Assembly: GCA_003527405.1 (NCBI GenBank)
Contig: DPXH01000103.1
Span: forward strand, 1-11,286
Length of the DNA: 11,286 nt
Source of the DNA: Candidatus Sediminicultor tertius
GTDB taxonomy: Bacteria > Atribacterota > Phoenicimicrobiia > Phoenicimicrobiales > Phoenicimicrobiaceae
Direction: 5' to 3'
The first letter of the stretch is position 1. Each line of letters opens with the position of its first letter. Shown here piece after piece: positions 4,952 through 11,286 of the stretch. Made by a program: the position numbers and the translations under genes. Below the pieces are notes generated by a model. It was not told the DNA's origin and ran no database searches. It was given only the letters and a program-made list of their open reading frames with translations.

Positions 4952-6313
4952 ATGGAGTTTGCAGAGACCGGAGAACTGTGGGGTAAAATTTTAGAAATAA
5001 TTAAAGAAGAATTAAGTCCTCAGGCTTATAATAGCTGGTTCAGCCAAACAAAAGTTGTAAAATTCGGCGAAAACGAGTTGATAATTTCCGCCCCCAGCGT
5101 TTTTTGTAAAGACTGGCTGGAAAAACACTATACCGACTTTATTAAAGATGTTCTCAAAAGGACTCTTGGTTCAGATGACAATTTAAAGATAGAGTTTAGA
5201 ACAGCCGAACAAAAATTATCCGTTCCTGCTCACTCTACCCCTCAACCTAAAAAGAACATAAAAAAATCAGAGCCTTTTTTAAAAGAGAATAAACTTGTTT
5301 TAACTCCAAAATACACTTTTGACAGTTTTGTGGTGGGAAATAGCAACCGCTTTGCCCACGCCGCCTGCCTTGCAGTAGCTCAATCTCCCTCTAAATCTTA
5401 TAACCCTTTATTTGTATATGGTGGAGTGGGACTGGGTAAAACTCATTTAATGCAGGCTATCGGCAGATACATTACCCAACAAAACGGCAAAACTAAAGTT
5501 TTATATATATCTTCGGAAAAATTTACTAACGAGATGATTGACTCTATAAGAGATGACCGAACTGTTGCCTTTCGTGATAAATACCGTAGTGTAGACGTAT
5601 TACTAATTGATGACATACAGTTTTTAGCCGGGAAAGAGAGGACCCAGGAAGAATTTTTTCATACCTTTAATACTTTATATGATTTAAATAAGCAGATAGT
5701 AATCACCAGTGACCGCCCCCCGAAAGATATTCCTACTTTAGAAAATCGCTTAATCTCTCGCTTTGAATGGGGATTAATTACTGATATCCAGCCTCCTGAT
5801 TTAGAGACCCGTATTGCTATTTTAAGAAAAAAAGCACAGGCAGAAAATTTAAATGTTCCCGATGAAGTAATCAACTTTATCGCTGAGAAAATTCCTTCTA
5901 ATATTAGACAATTAGAGGGGGCTTTAACTAAATTAGTTGCCTTTTCTACTTTTACTAAAAAGGAATTGTCTGTTTCTTTAGCTCAAAATATATTAAAAGA
6001 TATTATCCCTTTAGAGAATAAAAAAATTTCTGTCAATCAGGTTCAAAAAGCGGTGACCGATTATTACACTATTAAAATTAATTCATTATTATCTAAAAAA
6101 AGGACTAAAGATGTTGTCCTGGCCAGACAAGTGGCCATTTATCTCTCCCGGGAATTAACCGATCTTTCTCTAACTTCGATCGGGGAAGCCTTTGGTAGAA
6201 GAGATCACACCACTATTATCCATTCTTATACCAAAATTAAAAATAAAATTAAAAAAGATAAAAGTTTTAAAAATATTATAGATAATTTAGTTTTAGACAT
6301 CAGAAAAAGTTAA
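4952..6313 (+). CDS. dnaA: Chromosomal replication initiator protein DnaA
   Basis: DnaA binds DnaA boxes, oligomerises with ATP and melts the origin. The 453 residues show all four domains. Domain I is about 1-75 (LWGKILEIIKEELSPQAYNSWF...). A short linker domain II is about 76-117. The AAA+ domain III has Walker A GGVGLGKT at 157-164, Walker B VLLIDDIQF at 216-224, sensor 1 ITSD at 251-254, the arginine finger in SRFEWG (R270) and sensor 2 in NIRQLEGAL (R319). Domain IV has the DNA-binding signature GRRDHTTIIHS at 415-425, where GGRDHTT is more common. The box VII sequence is the Firmicutes-like form. ATG at 4952 follows GGAAGGTG (4937-4944) by 7 bases. It is flanked on both sides by AT-rich gaps with DnaA-box-like sites, suggesting autoregulation. 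Confidence 0.99.
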   Translation: MEFAETGELWGKILEIIKEELSPQAYNSWFSQTKVVKFGENELIISAPSVFCKDWLEKHYTDFIKDVLKRTLGSDDNLKIEFRTAEQKLSVPAHSTPQPKKNIKKSEPFLKENKLVLTPKYTFDSFVVGNSNRFAHAACLAVAQSPSKSYNPLFVYGGVGLGKTHLMQAIGRYITQQNGKTKVLYISSEKFTNEMIDSIRDDRTVAFRDKYRSVDVLLIDDIQFLAGKERTQEEFFHTFNTLYDLNKQIVITSDRPPKDIPTLENRLISRFEWGLITDIQPPDLETRIAILRKKAQAENLNVPDEVINFIAEKIPSNIRQLEGALTKLVAFSTFTKKELSVSLAQNILKDIIPLENKKISVNQVQKAVTDYYTIKINSLLSKKRTKDVVLARQVAIYLSRELTDLSLTSIGEAFGRRDHTTIIHSYTKIKNKIKKDKSFKNIIDNLVLDIRKS

Positions 6314-6410
6314 TTGTTAATAACCCTTTAATAATATGTTTAAAACTTTTAATTGTTAGATATTTTTTTTATTTAAAAATTTAAAATGGGGAATTTGTTA
6401 ATATCTAAAA

Positions 6411-6434
6411 TTTTTATCCCTGTTTTTATCCACA
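6411..6434 (+). promoter_or_regulatory. Perfect DnaA box TTATCCACA in a 12-bp tandem repeat
   Basis: TTATCCACA at 6426-6434 is the exact consensus. It ends the second of two abutting 12-mers, TTTTTATCCCTG (6411-6422) and TTTTTATCCACA (6423-6434), identical over their first nine bases. The first copy reads as a degenerate box. Confidence 0.8.
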
Positions 6435-6488
6435 GGGTATCTGTAATAAAATAATAGGGTTTATTTTTTCTTTCCCCAGTTTCAACAG

Positions 6489-6508
6489 TACTATTATTAA
6501 TAATACTA
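6489..6508. repeat. 20-bp AT-rich near-palindrome upstream of dnaN
   Basis: TACTATTATTAATAATACTA is self-complementary except for one mismatched pair (C with C). It lies about 40 bp before the dnaN start and overlaps the weak candidate -10. It could be a protein-binding site or a chance product of AT richness. Confidence 0.4.
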
Positions 6509-6546
6509 TATCTTTATTTAATTATTTAAGATAAAGGAGTAAGAAT

Positions 6547-7713
6547 ATGAAAATTATCTGTTCTCAAGGAAGTTTATTACACGGGATTCAGACAGTACAA
6601 AAAGGAATATCCGGTAGAATTGAGTTACCTATTTATAATGGGATACTTTTTGAAGCAAATGAAGATAATAAAGTTCATCTATTTGCTACTGATTTAGAAA
6701 TCGGGATAGATTGTTACATCCCGGCCCAGGTTATTGAAACCGGTTCTACGGTTATTCCCAGTAGAATAATAAGTGAATTAATTAAAAAGTTTCCTGAAGG
6801 GAAGATAGAGATAGAATGCTCAGATAATAATATAACTACTGTTAAAGAAAATAGTTCTAATTATAAAATTTTAGGTTTTTCCGCAGAAGAATTCTCTAAT
6901 TTTCCGGAAATAAAGATGAGAGCAAAAATGAAACTAAATCAAAAATTATTTAAAGAGACTATTCAGCAGGTTATATTTTCCACCTCCCGCGATGAAAGCA
7001 AAACTTTTTTGAACGGAGCCCTATTTAAGATATTAGATAATAAGATTGAGGTGGTTACCACTGATAGTCACAGACTATCTCTTAAAAATATTAAGGCAAT
7101 AAACATAGAAAAAACAACAACAGAAGAAAAAATAGAAGTTATAATTCCTTATCGGGCTCTATCGGAACTATCCAGGCTTCTTTTAGATAATGAGGAAGTG
7201 TTTGTAGAAATTAGATTCGGGGAAAAACAGATAATGTTTATTTTGTTTCCTGATGGCCAGAAGAACAGTATAAGAATATATTCTCGATTAATAGAAGGCC
7301 AATTTCCTGATTACCACCAGATTATTCCGGATTCTTTTAAAACCGAAATAAAAATAAACACTGAGGAATTTAGGGATAAGATGGAAAGAATCGCCCTTTT
7401 TGTAAGAGAAGATTTAAAAACAGTAAAGATGGATGCAATTAATGGCGAAAATAGTCAAAAAGAGGAAAGATGCGAAATAATTTTAAAAGCAGAAAGTCCG
7501 AGCACCGGAGAAGCCTCTGAACAGATCTCCAGTTTTAAAGAAGGAGAAGATATTACTATAACTTTTAACACCGATTATATTTTAGATGTTTTAAAGATAA
7601 TAAAAAAGGAAAACACTATAATAAAACTGAACGACCCGCTCAATCCGGCAATTATTTCCCCGGACGAAGACAAAGACTATACTTATATTTTAATGCCGGT
7701 AAGGACAGAATAA
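6547..7713 (+). CDS. dnaN: DNA polymerase III beta subunit (sliding clamp)
   Basis: DnaN forms the ring-shaped dimer that tethers the replicative polymerase and many repair proteins to DNA. The 388 residues cover the three clamp domains, about 1-125, 126-250 and 251-388. Recognisable blocks include FATDLEIGIDCYIPAQV near 48-64, the domain II region FLNGALFKI...EVVTTDSHRLSL near 154-178, and GQFPDYHQIIP near 254-264. The C-terminus is the typical YTYILMPVRTE, which helps form the partner-binding pocket. It is about 10-20 residues longer than many homologues; the extra seems to lie in domain III at about 298-330, which is rich in charged residues and serine. ATG at 6547 follows AAAGGAG by 7 bases. 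It lies between dnaA and recF in the same direction. Confidence 0.98.
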   Translation: MKIICSQGSLLHGIQTVQKGISGRIELPIYNGILFEANEDNKVHLFATDLEIGIDCYIPAQVIETGSTVIPSRIISELIKKFPEGKIEIECSDNNITTVKENSSNYKILGFSAEEFSNFPEIKMRAKMKLNQKLFKETIQQVIFSTSRDESKTFLNGALFKILDNKIEVVTTDSHRLSLKNIKAINIEKTTTEEKIEVIIPYRALSELSRLLLDNEEVFVEIRFGEKQIMFILFPDGQKNSIRIYSRLIEGQFPDYHQIIPDSFKTEIKINTEEFRDKMERIALFVREDLKTVKMDAINGENSQKEERCEIILKAESPSTGEASEQISSFKEGEDITITFNTDYILDVLKIIKKENTIIKLNDPLNPAIISPDEDKDYTYILMPVRTE

Positions 7714-7716
7714 TTC

Positions 7717-7741
7717 GTATCGCGTATAGCGCTAAGAAAAT
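7717..7741 (+). repeat. Heptad repeat copy C, GTATCGC-GTATAGC plus flank
   Basis: GTATCGC (7717-7723) and GTATAGC (7724-7730) differ only at the fifth base and a neighbouring position of the unit. The flank GCTAAGAAAAT closely matches GTTAAGAAAAT after copy A at 1463-1473. It begins four bases past the dnaN stop codon. Confidence 0.75.
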
Positions 7742-7781
7742 AAAAACTTAAAACCTAAAACTGTTTTTATAGTTTTCTGTA

Positions 7782-7814
7782 ATTGCGAGCGAACAAAGTG
7801 AGCGCGGCAACCCC
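7782..7814 (+). repeat. Dispersed-repeat-like element ATTGCGAGCG...GCGCGGCAACCCC
   Basis: The element is markedly richer in G+C than its surroundings. Its ends TTGC and GCAA are complementary. It closely resembles a short repeat (ATTGCGAGCGAA...GCGCGGCAATC) that I recall from many unrelated bacterial assemblies; this is memory, not a search. It ends about 10 bp before the recF ribosome-binding site, so its structure could affect recF translation. Confidence 0.65.
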
Positions 7815-7839
7815 AGCATAGAAGAGGAAGGGGAGAAGC

Positions 7840-8979
7840 TTGTATTTTAAAAAAGTGAGGCTGAAAAACTATCGAAATTTTTCTGACCTATCCATAGACT
7901 TTGATTCCAATCTTAATATTTTTATCGGTAATAACGCCCAGGGCAAGACCAACTTATTAGAAGGGCTAAACTTAATAATTAAGGGAAGCTCTTACAGAAC
8001 AAAAGAGGACAGAGAAGCAATAAACTGGAACAGTGAAAGTGCTTATCTGTTTGGAGAAATAAACAAAGACGACGAAGATATTCAGATAGCCTTAGCTTTA
8101 GAAAAGAAATCAGAGGACTTTTATAAAAATAAACTGATTAAAACAATAAAAATAAACCAAAACATTCAGAAAAAAGCCGCTCTAAATAAAGAATTTAAAG
8201 GGGTGATTTTTTCTCCCGAGCACCTGCAGATAATAAAAGGTGCCCCCTCCCTAAGAAGAAAATTTTTAGATGAGCAGATATCTCAAATTTACCCCCTTTA
8301 TTATAGATATCTTTCGGAATATTATAGAATTTTAGGCCACCGCAACAACATATTAAAGAAAGAAATTAATCAAAAAAAGAAGAAAGAACAACTTTTTATC
8401 TGGGATCCCCGGCTGATAGAGAGGGGATCTTTTTTAATTTTAACCAGAATTAAGTTTATAAAAAAGATAAACCGCCTGGCCCATAAATTTCATCAAAAAA
8501 TTACCAGAGAGAAAGAAAACATAAAACTAACCTACCAAAGCAATATATTAAAAGACCAGGAAGAAAACATTTCTTCTATAAATAAAGAATTTAAAGATAA
8601 ATTAGAAGAACATAGAGTGAAAGAGATAGAACAGAGAGCCACCTTGCTCGGCCCCCACCGGGATGACTTTTCGGCATATATCAACGGATTTAATATCGCC
8701 TCTTACGGCTCACAAGGCCAGCAGAGAACAGCTGTTCTATCTTTAAAACTATCCGAATTAGAACTGATTAAGGAAAAAGAAGGGGTCTACCCCATATTTT
8801 TTTTAGATGATGTCATGTCAGAATTAGACGAAGACAGAAGGCATTTCTTGTTAGGATTAATTATCGATAAAAAGGTGCAGACCTTTATTACCAGTATAAA
8901 TCTGGATTATTTTAATAGTAATGTCAAAGAAAAAAGCAGGATATTTAAAATAGAAGAGGGGAAGATAATTAATCTATGA
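7840..8979 (+). CDS. recF: DNA replication and repair protein RecF
   Basis: RecF is an SMC/ABC-like ATPase that, with RecO and RecR, loads RecA at single-stranded gaps. The 379 residues have the normal length and motifs. The N-terminus MYFKKVRLKNYRNF is typical. Walker A is GNNAQGKT at 30-37, followed by NLLEG. The central helical arm is lysine-rich (about 165-265) and includes ATLLGPHRDD at 267-276. The ABC signature is SQGQQRT at 291-297 and Walker B is IFFLDDVMSELD at 319-330. The start is TTG at 7840, preceded by AGGAAGGGGAG at 7824-7834 with about 5 bases between. The stop overlaps the next gene by four bases (ATGA), implying translational coupling. The dnaN-recF gap is repeat-filled. 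Confidence 0.98.
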   Translation: MYFKKVRLKNYRNFSDLSIDFDSNLNIFIGNNAQGKTNLLEGLNLIIKGSSYRTKEDREAINWNSESAYLFGEINKDDEDIQIALALEKKSEDFYKNKLIKTIKINQNIQKKAALNKEFKGVIFSPEHLQIIKGAPSLRRKFLDEQISQIYPLYYRYLSEYYRILGHRNNILKKEINQKKKKEQLFIWDPRLIERGSFLILTRIKFIKKINRLAHKFHQKITREKENIKLTYQSNILKDQEENISSINKEFKDKLEEHRVKEIEQRATLLGPHRDDFSAYINGFNIASYGSQGQQRTAVLSLKLSELELIKEKEGVYPIFFLDDVMSELDEDRRHFLLGLIIDKKVQTFITSINLDYFNSNVKEKSRIFKIEEGKIINL

Positions 8980-9293
8980 AAAAGAAAGACATAGTTTCCT
9001 TTAAAACCGCCTTGGAGAGTTTTTTAAAAGAAAAAAAATGGAGCAAAAAGATAAAAGGATACCAAATAATTAGTAATTGGGAGAGCCTGGCGGGGAAAGA
9101 GATTGCCCGAGCTTCCCAGCCTATTAAAATACAGGATAAGTGCCTTTTTCTGGCCGTAAAAAGCAATGTTTGGGCTAATGAACTGAATTTAAGAAAAGGA
9201 GAACTTATTGAAAAAATAAACCGGGAAGCGGGGGAAAAAATAATTTCTAATGTCTTGTTTAAGATCCGAAGACCCCAGTTTAAAGACAGTTAA
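8976..9293 (+). CDS. dciA: DUF721 family protein, DciA-like helicase-loading factor
   Basis: This 105-residue protein belongs to the DUF721/DciA family. In several bacteria DciA is the ancestral factor that helps load the replicative helicase DnaB at the origin, and it is often found between recF and gyrB. Visible family features are the N-terminal helix region, ISNWESLAGKEIARASQPIKIQDKCLFLAVKSNVWANEL at about 32-70 (conserved W35, G40, P49, W66), and the basic C-terminus (FKIRRPQFK). ATG at 8976 overlaps the recF stop as ATGA, the clearest sign of co-translation in the window. The family call rests on pattern and position; the helicase-loading role is inferred from homologues. No DnaI- or DnaC-type loader is in the window, though one could lie elsewhere. 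Confidence 0.85.
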   Translation: MKKKDIVSFKTALESFLKEKKWSKKIKGYQIISNWESLAGKEIARASQPIKIQDKCLFLAVKSNVWANELNLRKGELIEKINREAGEKIISNVLFKIRRPQFKDS

Positions 9294-9365
9294 ACGGGGG
9301 GTTAAGAGAGGCGCCAAGAGAGGGGTTAGAGTAAGGGTTAGCAGGGCAGCTAGAGAAGGAGAATT
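9294..9365 (+). other. G-rich, purine-biased leader before the gyrB promoter
   Basis: Four G-runs occur on the plus strand: six G at 9296-9301, four at 9322-9325, three at 9335-9337 and three at 9344-9346. GGGTTA recurs at 9299, 9323 and 9335, and AAGAGAGG repeats at 9304 and 9316. The first G-run gap is 20 bases, too long for a classical quadruplex. There is no open reading frame and no terminator after dciA. Confidence 0.4.
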
Positions 9366-9394
9366 TTGACATAAGGGCTATAATATAGTAAAAT
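9366..9394 (+). promoter_or_regulatory. Sigma-70-type promoter of gyrB
   Basis: TTGACA (9366-9371) is a perfect -35 and TAAAAT (9389-9394) a 5 of 6 -10, 17 bp apart. A perfect TATAAT at 9379-9384 lies within the spacer but is only 7 bp from the -35, so it cannot pair with it. A start near 9401 would give a leader of about 96 nt. It suggests gyrB is transcribed separately from recF-dciA, at least in part. Confidence 0.7.
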
Positions 9395-9448
9395 TAATCA
9401 GGTTTTTAGAATAATAAAACGAATCTTCATAGTTAATTATAAAAATAA

Positions 9449-9473
9449 AAACCGTGGCGGTAAGCTGCGGTTT
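9449..9473 (+). promoter_or_regulatory. Hairpin in the gyrB leader
   Basis: A 10-bp stem pairs AAACCGTGGC (9449-9458) with GCTGCGGTTT (9464-9473), with two G-U pairs, around loop GGTAA. It is followed by CGTTTTG and ends about 10 bases before the AGGAG ribosome-binding site (9483-9487). It could act as an attenuator, an mRNA stabiliser or a translation-modulating structure. The short T-run makes it a poor terminator. Confidence 0.5.
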
Positions 9474-9496
9474 CGTTTTGATAGGAGTTTATACTA

Positions 9497-11286
9497 TTGT
9501 CAAAAAGAAAAAAGAAAACCAATAACACAGAAAACCAATATACTGCTAAACAGATACAGGTTTTAGAGGGTTTGGAAGCCGTTAGAAAAAGGCCCAGCAT
9601 GTACATCGGGAGTACTTCCAGCAGAGGACTGCACCATCTTTTAGATGAAGTGGTAGACAACAGTATCGATGAGGCGATGGCCGGCTATTGTAAAAAAATA
9701 GAAGTGGTTATCCACCGGGATAACAGTGTTACCGTAACCGATAACGGGCGGGGGATCCCGGTTGACATTCACAAAGAAACCAAATTACCGGCGGTTACCA
9801 TAGTAATGACCAAGCTTCATGCCGGAGGTAAGTTTGGAGGAAGCGGATATCGGGTCACCGGCGGACTACACGGAGTAGGCATTTCGGTGGTAAATGCCCT
9901 TTCGGAATGGCTGGAAGTAGAGGTATATAGAGATTCAGGGATATTTTTTCAGAGATTTGAAAGAGGGGATGCCGTATCCGAATTAAAAAAGATAGGAAGA
10001 TCTTCCCGCACCGGAACGAAAATTACCTTCAAACCTGACCCGACTGTTTTTGAAGACACCACCTTTAATTTTGATATCATTACTCACCGGCTAAGAGAAA
10101 TCGCTTTTTTAAACGCCGGAGTCAAGATTAATTTAAAAGATGAAAGGGAAGAGAATAAAGAAGCTTCTTATAAATACAACGGTGGGATAAGTGAATTTGT
10201 CAGCCATCTAAATAAAAACAAAGACCTTTTATTTCCCAAGCCTATCTGTTTTAACGGAAAGAAAGACGACATAGAAGTAGAAATCGCCTTACAATACAAT
10301 ACCGGCTATACAGAAAACATCCTTTCTTTTGCCAATAATATAAATACCGAAGAAGGTGGGACCCATTTGGCCGGATTTAAAGCAGCAATAACCAGAGTAA
10401 TAAACGATTATGCCCGCAATAATTTGTTGTCTAATGGCAGAAAACCGTCTTTAAAAGAAGGAGAAAATAATCTTTCCGGCAATGATGTAAGAGAGGGATT
10501 GACCGCCGTAATTAGCGTAAAACTATTAAATCCTCAGTTCGAAGGCCAGACTAAAACCAAGCTGGGAAACAGTGAGGTAAGAGGGATAGTGTCTTATATT
10601 GTCGGAGAAGGCCTGAGCAATTTTCTTAACGAGAATCCTAATGTAAGCAAGAAGATACTGGCTAAATCCATTTCTGCCTTAAATGCCAGGGAAGCAGCCA
10701 GAAAAGCCCGGAATCTAATCCGGCAAAAAAACGGAATATTAGGATTGGGGACTCTCCCCGGAAAATTAGCCGATTGTTCGGAAAAAGACCCTCTGTTCAG
10801 AGAGATATTTTTAGTAGAGGGTGATTCCGCAGGAGGCTCCGCTAAACAGGGGAGAGATAGGAGGTTTCAGGCTATTCTGCCCCTAAGGGGTAAAATTTTA
10901 AATGTAGAAAAAGCACGTTTACATAAAATACTAGATAATAACGAAATAAAATCTATGGTTACCGCTTTAGGGATAAACATCGGGGAAGATTTAGATATTG
11001 CAAAACTAAGATATTATAAAATTATTATAATGACCGATGCCGATGTCGACGGGGCCCACATAAAAACTCTACTTTTAACTTTTTTCTTCCGTTATATGAA
11101 ACCTCTAATCGAAAGAGGGAATGTTTATATTGCCCAGCCCCCTCTCTATAAACTTGAATATAATAAAGAAAGTTGTTATTTATACAGCGATCAGGAGCTA
11201 AACGATAAGTTAAAAGAGATAGATGGCAACCCCCGAATTCAGAGGTATAAGGGTTTGGGAGAAATGAATCCCGAGCAGTTATGGGA
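9497..11286 (+). CDS. gyrB: DNA gyrase subunit B (3' end outside window)
   Basis: GyrB is the ATPase subunit of DNA gyrase, which with GyrA introduces negative supercoils. The window holds 596 codons with no stop; the family is usually about 635-650 residues, so only the C-terminus is missing. The GHKL ATPase motifs are EVVDNSIDEA near 51-60, TDNGRGIP at 81-88 and GGLHGVG at 122-128. The transducer loop is QTKTKLGNSEVRG near 351-363. The TOPRIM domain has EGDSAGG at 441-447, PLRGKILNVEKAR near 462-474, and DADVDG at 514-519. The tail in view, RIQRYKGLGEMNPEQLW, is also typical. The start is TTG at 9497, 9 bases after AGGAG (9483-9487). ParE is a close relative, but neighbours and motifs favour gyrB. 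gyrA probably follows but lies outside. Confidence 0.96.
   Translation, partial: MSKRKKKTNNTENQYTAKQIQVLEGLEAVRKRPSMYIGSTSSRGLHHLLDEVVDNSIDEAMAGYCKKIEVVIHRDNSVTVTDNGRGIPVDIHKETKLPAVTIVMTKLHAGGKFGGSGYRVTGGLHGVGISVVNALSEWLEVEVYRDSGIFFQRFERGDAVSELKKIGRSSRTGTKITFKPDPTVFEDTTFNFDIITHRLREIAFLNAGVKINLKDEREENKEASYKYNGGISEFVSHLNKNKDLLFPKPICFNGKKDDIEVEIALQYNTGYTENILSFANNINTEEGGTHLAGFKAAITRVINDYARNNLLSNGRKPSLKEGENNLSGNDVREGLTAVISVKLLNPQFEGQTKTKLGNSEVRGIVSYIVGEGLSNFLNENPNVSKKILAKSISALNAREAARKARNLIRQKNGILGLGTLPGKLADCSEKDPLFREIFLVEGDSAGGSAKQGRDRRFQAILPLRGKILNVEKARLHKILDNNEIKSMVTALGINIGEDLDIAKLRYYKIIIMTDADVDGAHIKTLLLTFFFRYMKPLIERGNVYIAQPPLYKLEYNKESCYLYSDQELNDKLKEIDGNPRIQRYKGLGEMNPEQLW

Larger units (their letters stand above)
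6314..6546. other. dnaA-dnaN intergenic region, probable downstream part of the origin
   Basis: This 233-bp AT-rich gap has no gene. It contains the perfect DnaA box at 6426-6434, a TTATCCCTG half-match 12 bp before it, TGTTAATAA at 6315-6323, TGTTAATAT at 6396-6404, a 20-bp near-palindrome at 6489-6508, and the dnaN ribosome-binding site AAAGGAG at 6533-6539. A possible weak dnaN promoter is TTCAAC (6481-6486), 17 bp, TACTAT (6504-6509). No terminator separates dnaA from dnaN, so co-transcription is likely. Bacillus subtilis has a similar second box cluster here. Confidence 0.65.
7714..7839. repeat. dnaN-recF gap with three dispersed-repeat types
   Basis: This 126-bp gap has no gene. It carries a GTATCGC-GTATAGC heptad pair with flank GCTAAGAAAAT (7717-7741), an AAAACTT-AAAACCT-AAAACTG heptad triplet (7743-7763), and a TTGCGAGCG...GCGCGGCAA element (7782-7814). 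The recF ribosome-binding site AGGAAGGGGAG follows directly. I see no clear promoter or terminator. Confidence 0.7.

Noticed and set aside
5659..5874. Minus-strand frame inside dnaA
   Set aside because: Shadow of the conserved AAA+ region of dnaA; no independent signal.
9296..9346. G-quadruplex upstream of gyrB
   Set aside because: Four G-runs exist, but the first loop is 20 nt, outside the usual range, so only a weak structure would be expected.
9433..9660. Minus-strand frame over the gyrB start
   Set aside because: It covers the gyrB leader and the conserved ATPase N-terminus antisense; no promoter or ribosome-binding site supports it.
9708..9716. TTATCCACC in gyrB
   Set aside because: One mismatch to a DnaA box, but inside coding sequence and alone; best explained by the codons it encodes.

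Overview
The window is the replication-origin locus of an AT-rich bacterium. It holds the classic divergent arrangement of two gene sets. Leftward, on the minus strand, are rpmH, rnpA, yidD, yidC, jag/khpB and mnmE. Rightward, on the plus strand, are dnaA, dnaN, recF, a dciA-like DUF721 gene and gyrB, which is cut by the window edge. The order matches the ancestral arrangement best known from Firmicutes. The short YidC, without the large periplasmic P1 domain, and the Firmicutes-like DnaA box VII (SRFEWG) point to a monoderm-type or deep-branching lineage. The intergenic dispersed repeats look like those I recall from uncultured candidate-phylum genomes such as Atribacterota or Omnitrophota. 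That placement is a guess from memory; no species is claimed.

Layout. 9-1421 is mnmE. 1422-1772 is a gap filled with short palindromic and 7-bp tandem repeats. 1773-2279 is jag/khpB. 2280-2603 is a second repeat-filled gap. 2604-3494 is yidC, 3579-3824 yidD, 3922-4254 rnpA and 4287-4427 rpmH, which is only 46 codons. 4428-4951 is the intergenic origin region, with DnaA-box candidates, a 15-bp direct repeat, a very AT-rich stretch and divergent promoters. 4952-6313 is dnaA. 6314-6546 is a second AT-rich gap with the only perfect DnaA box found in either dnaA-flanking gap. 6547-7713 is dnaN. 7714-7839 is a short gap with more dispersed repeats. 7840-8979 is recF. 8976-9293 is the dciA-like gene, overlapping recF by ATGA. 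9294-9496 is a leader with a strong promoter and a hairpin, followed by gyrB from 9497 to the window end.

How the genes work together. DnaA opens the origin, a DciA-like protein probably helps load the replicative helicase, DnaN is the sliding clamp, RecF acts in gap repair and GyrB relieves supercoiling. The leftward set covers ribosomal protein L34, the RNase P protein, membrane insertion (YidD, YidC), an RNA-binding KH/R3H protein and tRNA wobble modification (MnmE). Transcription of both arms runs away from the origin, in the direction of fork movement. The plus strand is pyrimidine-rich left of the origin and purine-rich right of it.

I found no new enzymatic system, mobile-element gene, CRISPR array or tRNA. 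The points worth a second look are non-coding: the apparently bipartite origin, the heptanucleotide repeats and palindromes that split an otherwise ancient operon, an apparent pair of inverted repeats bounding a 250-bp interval, the gyrB leader hairpin, and TTG start codons in five of eleven genes.
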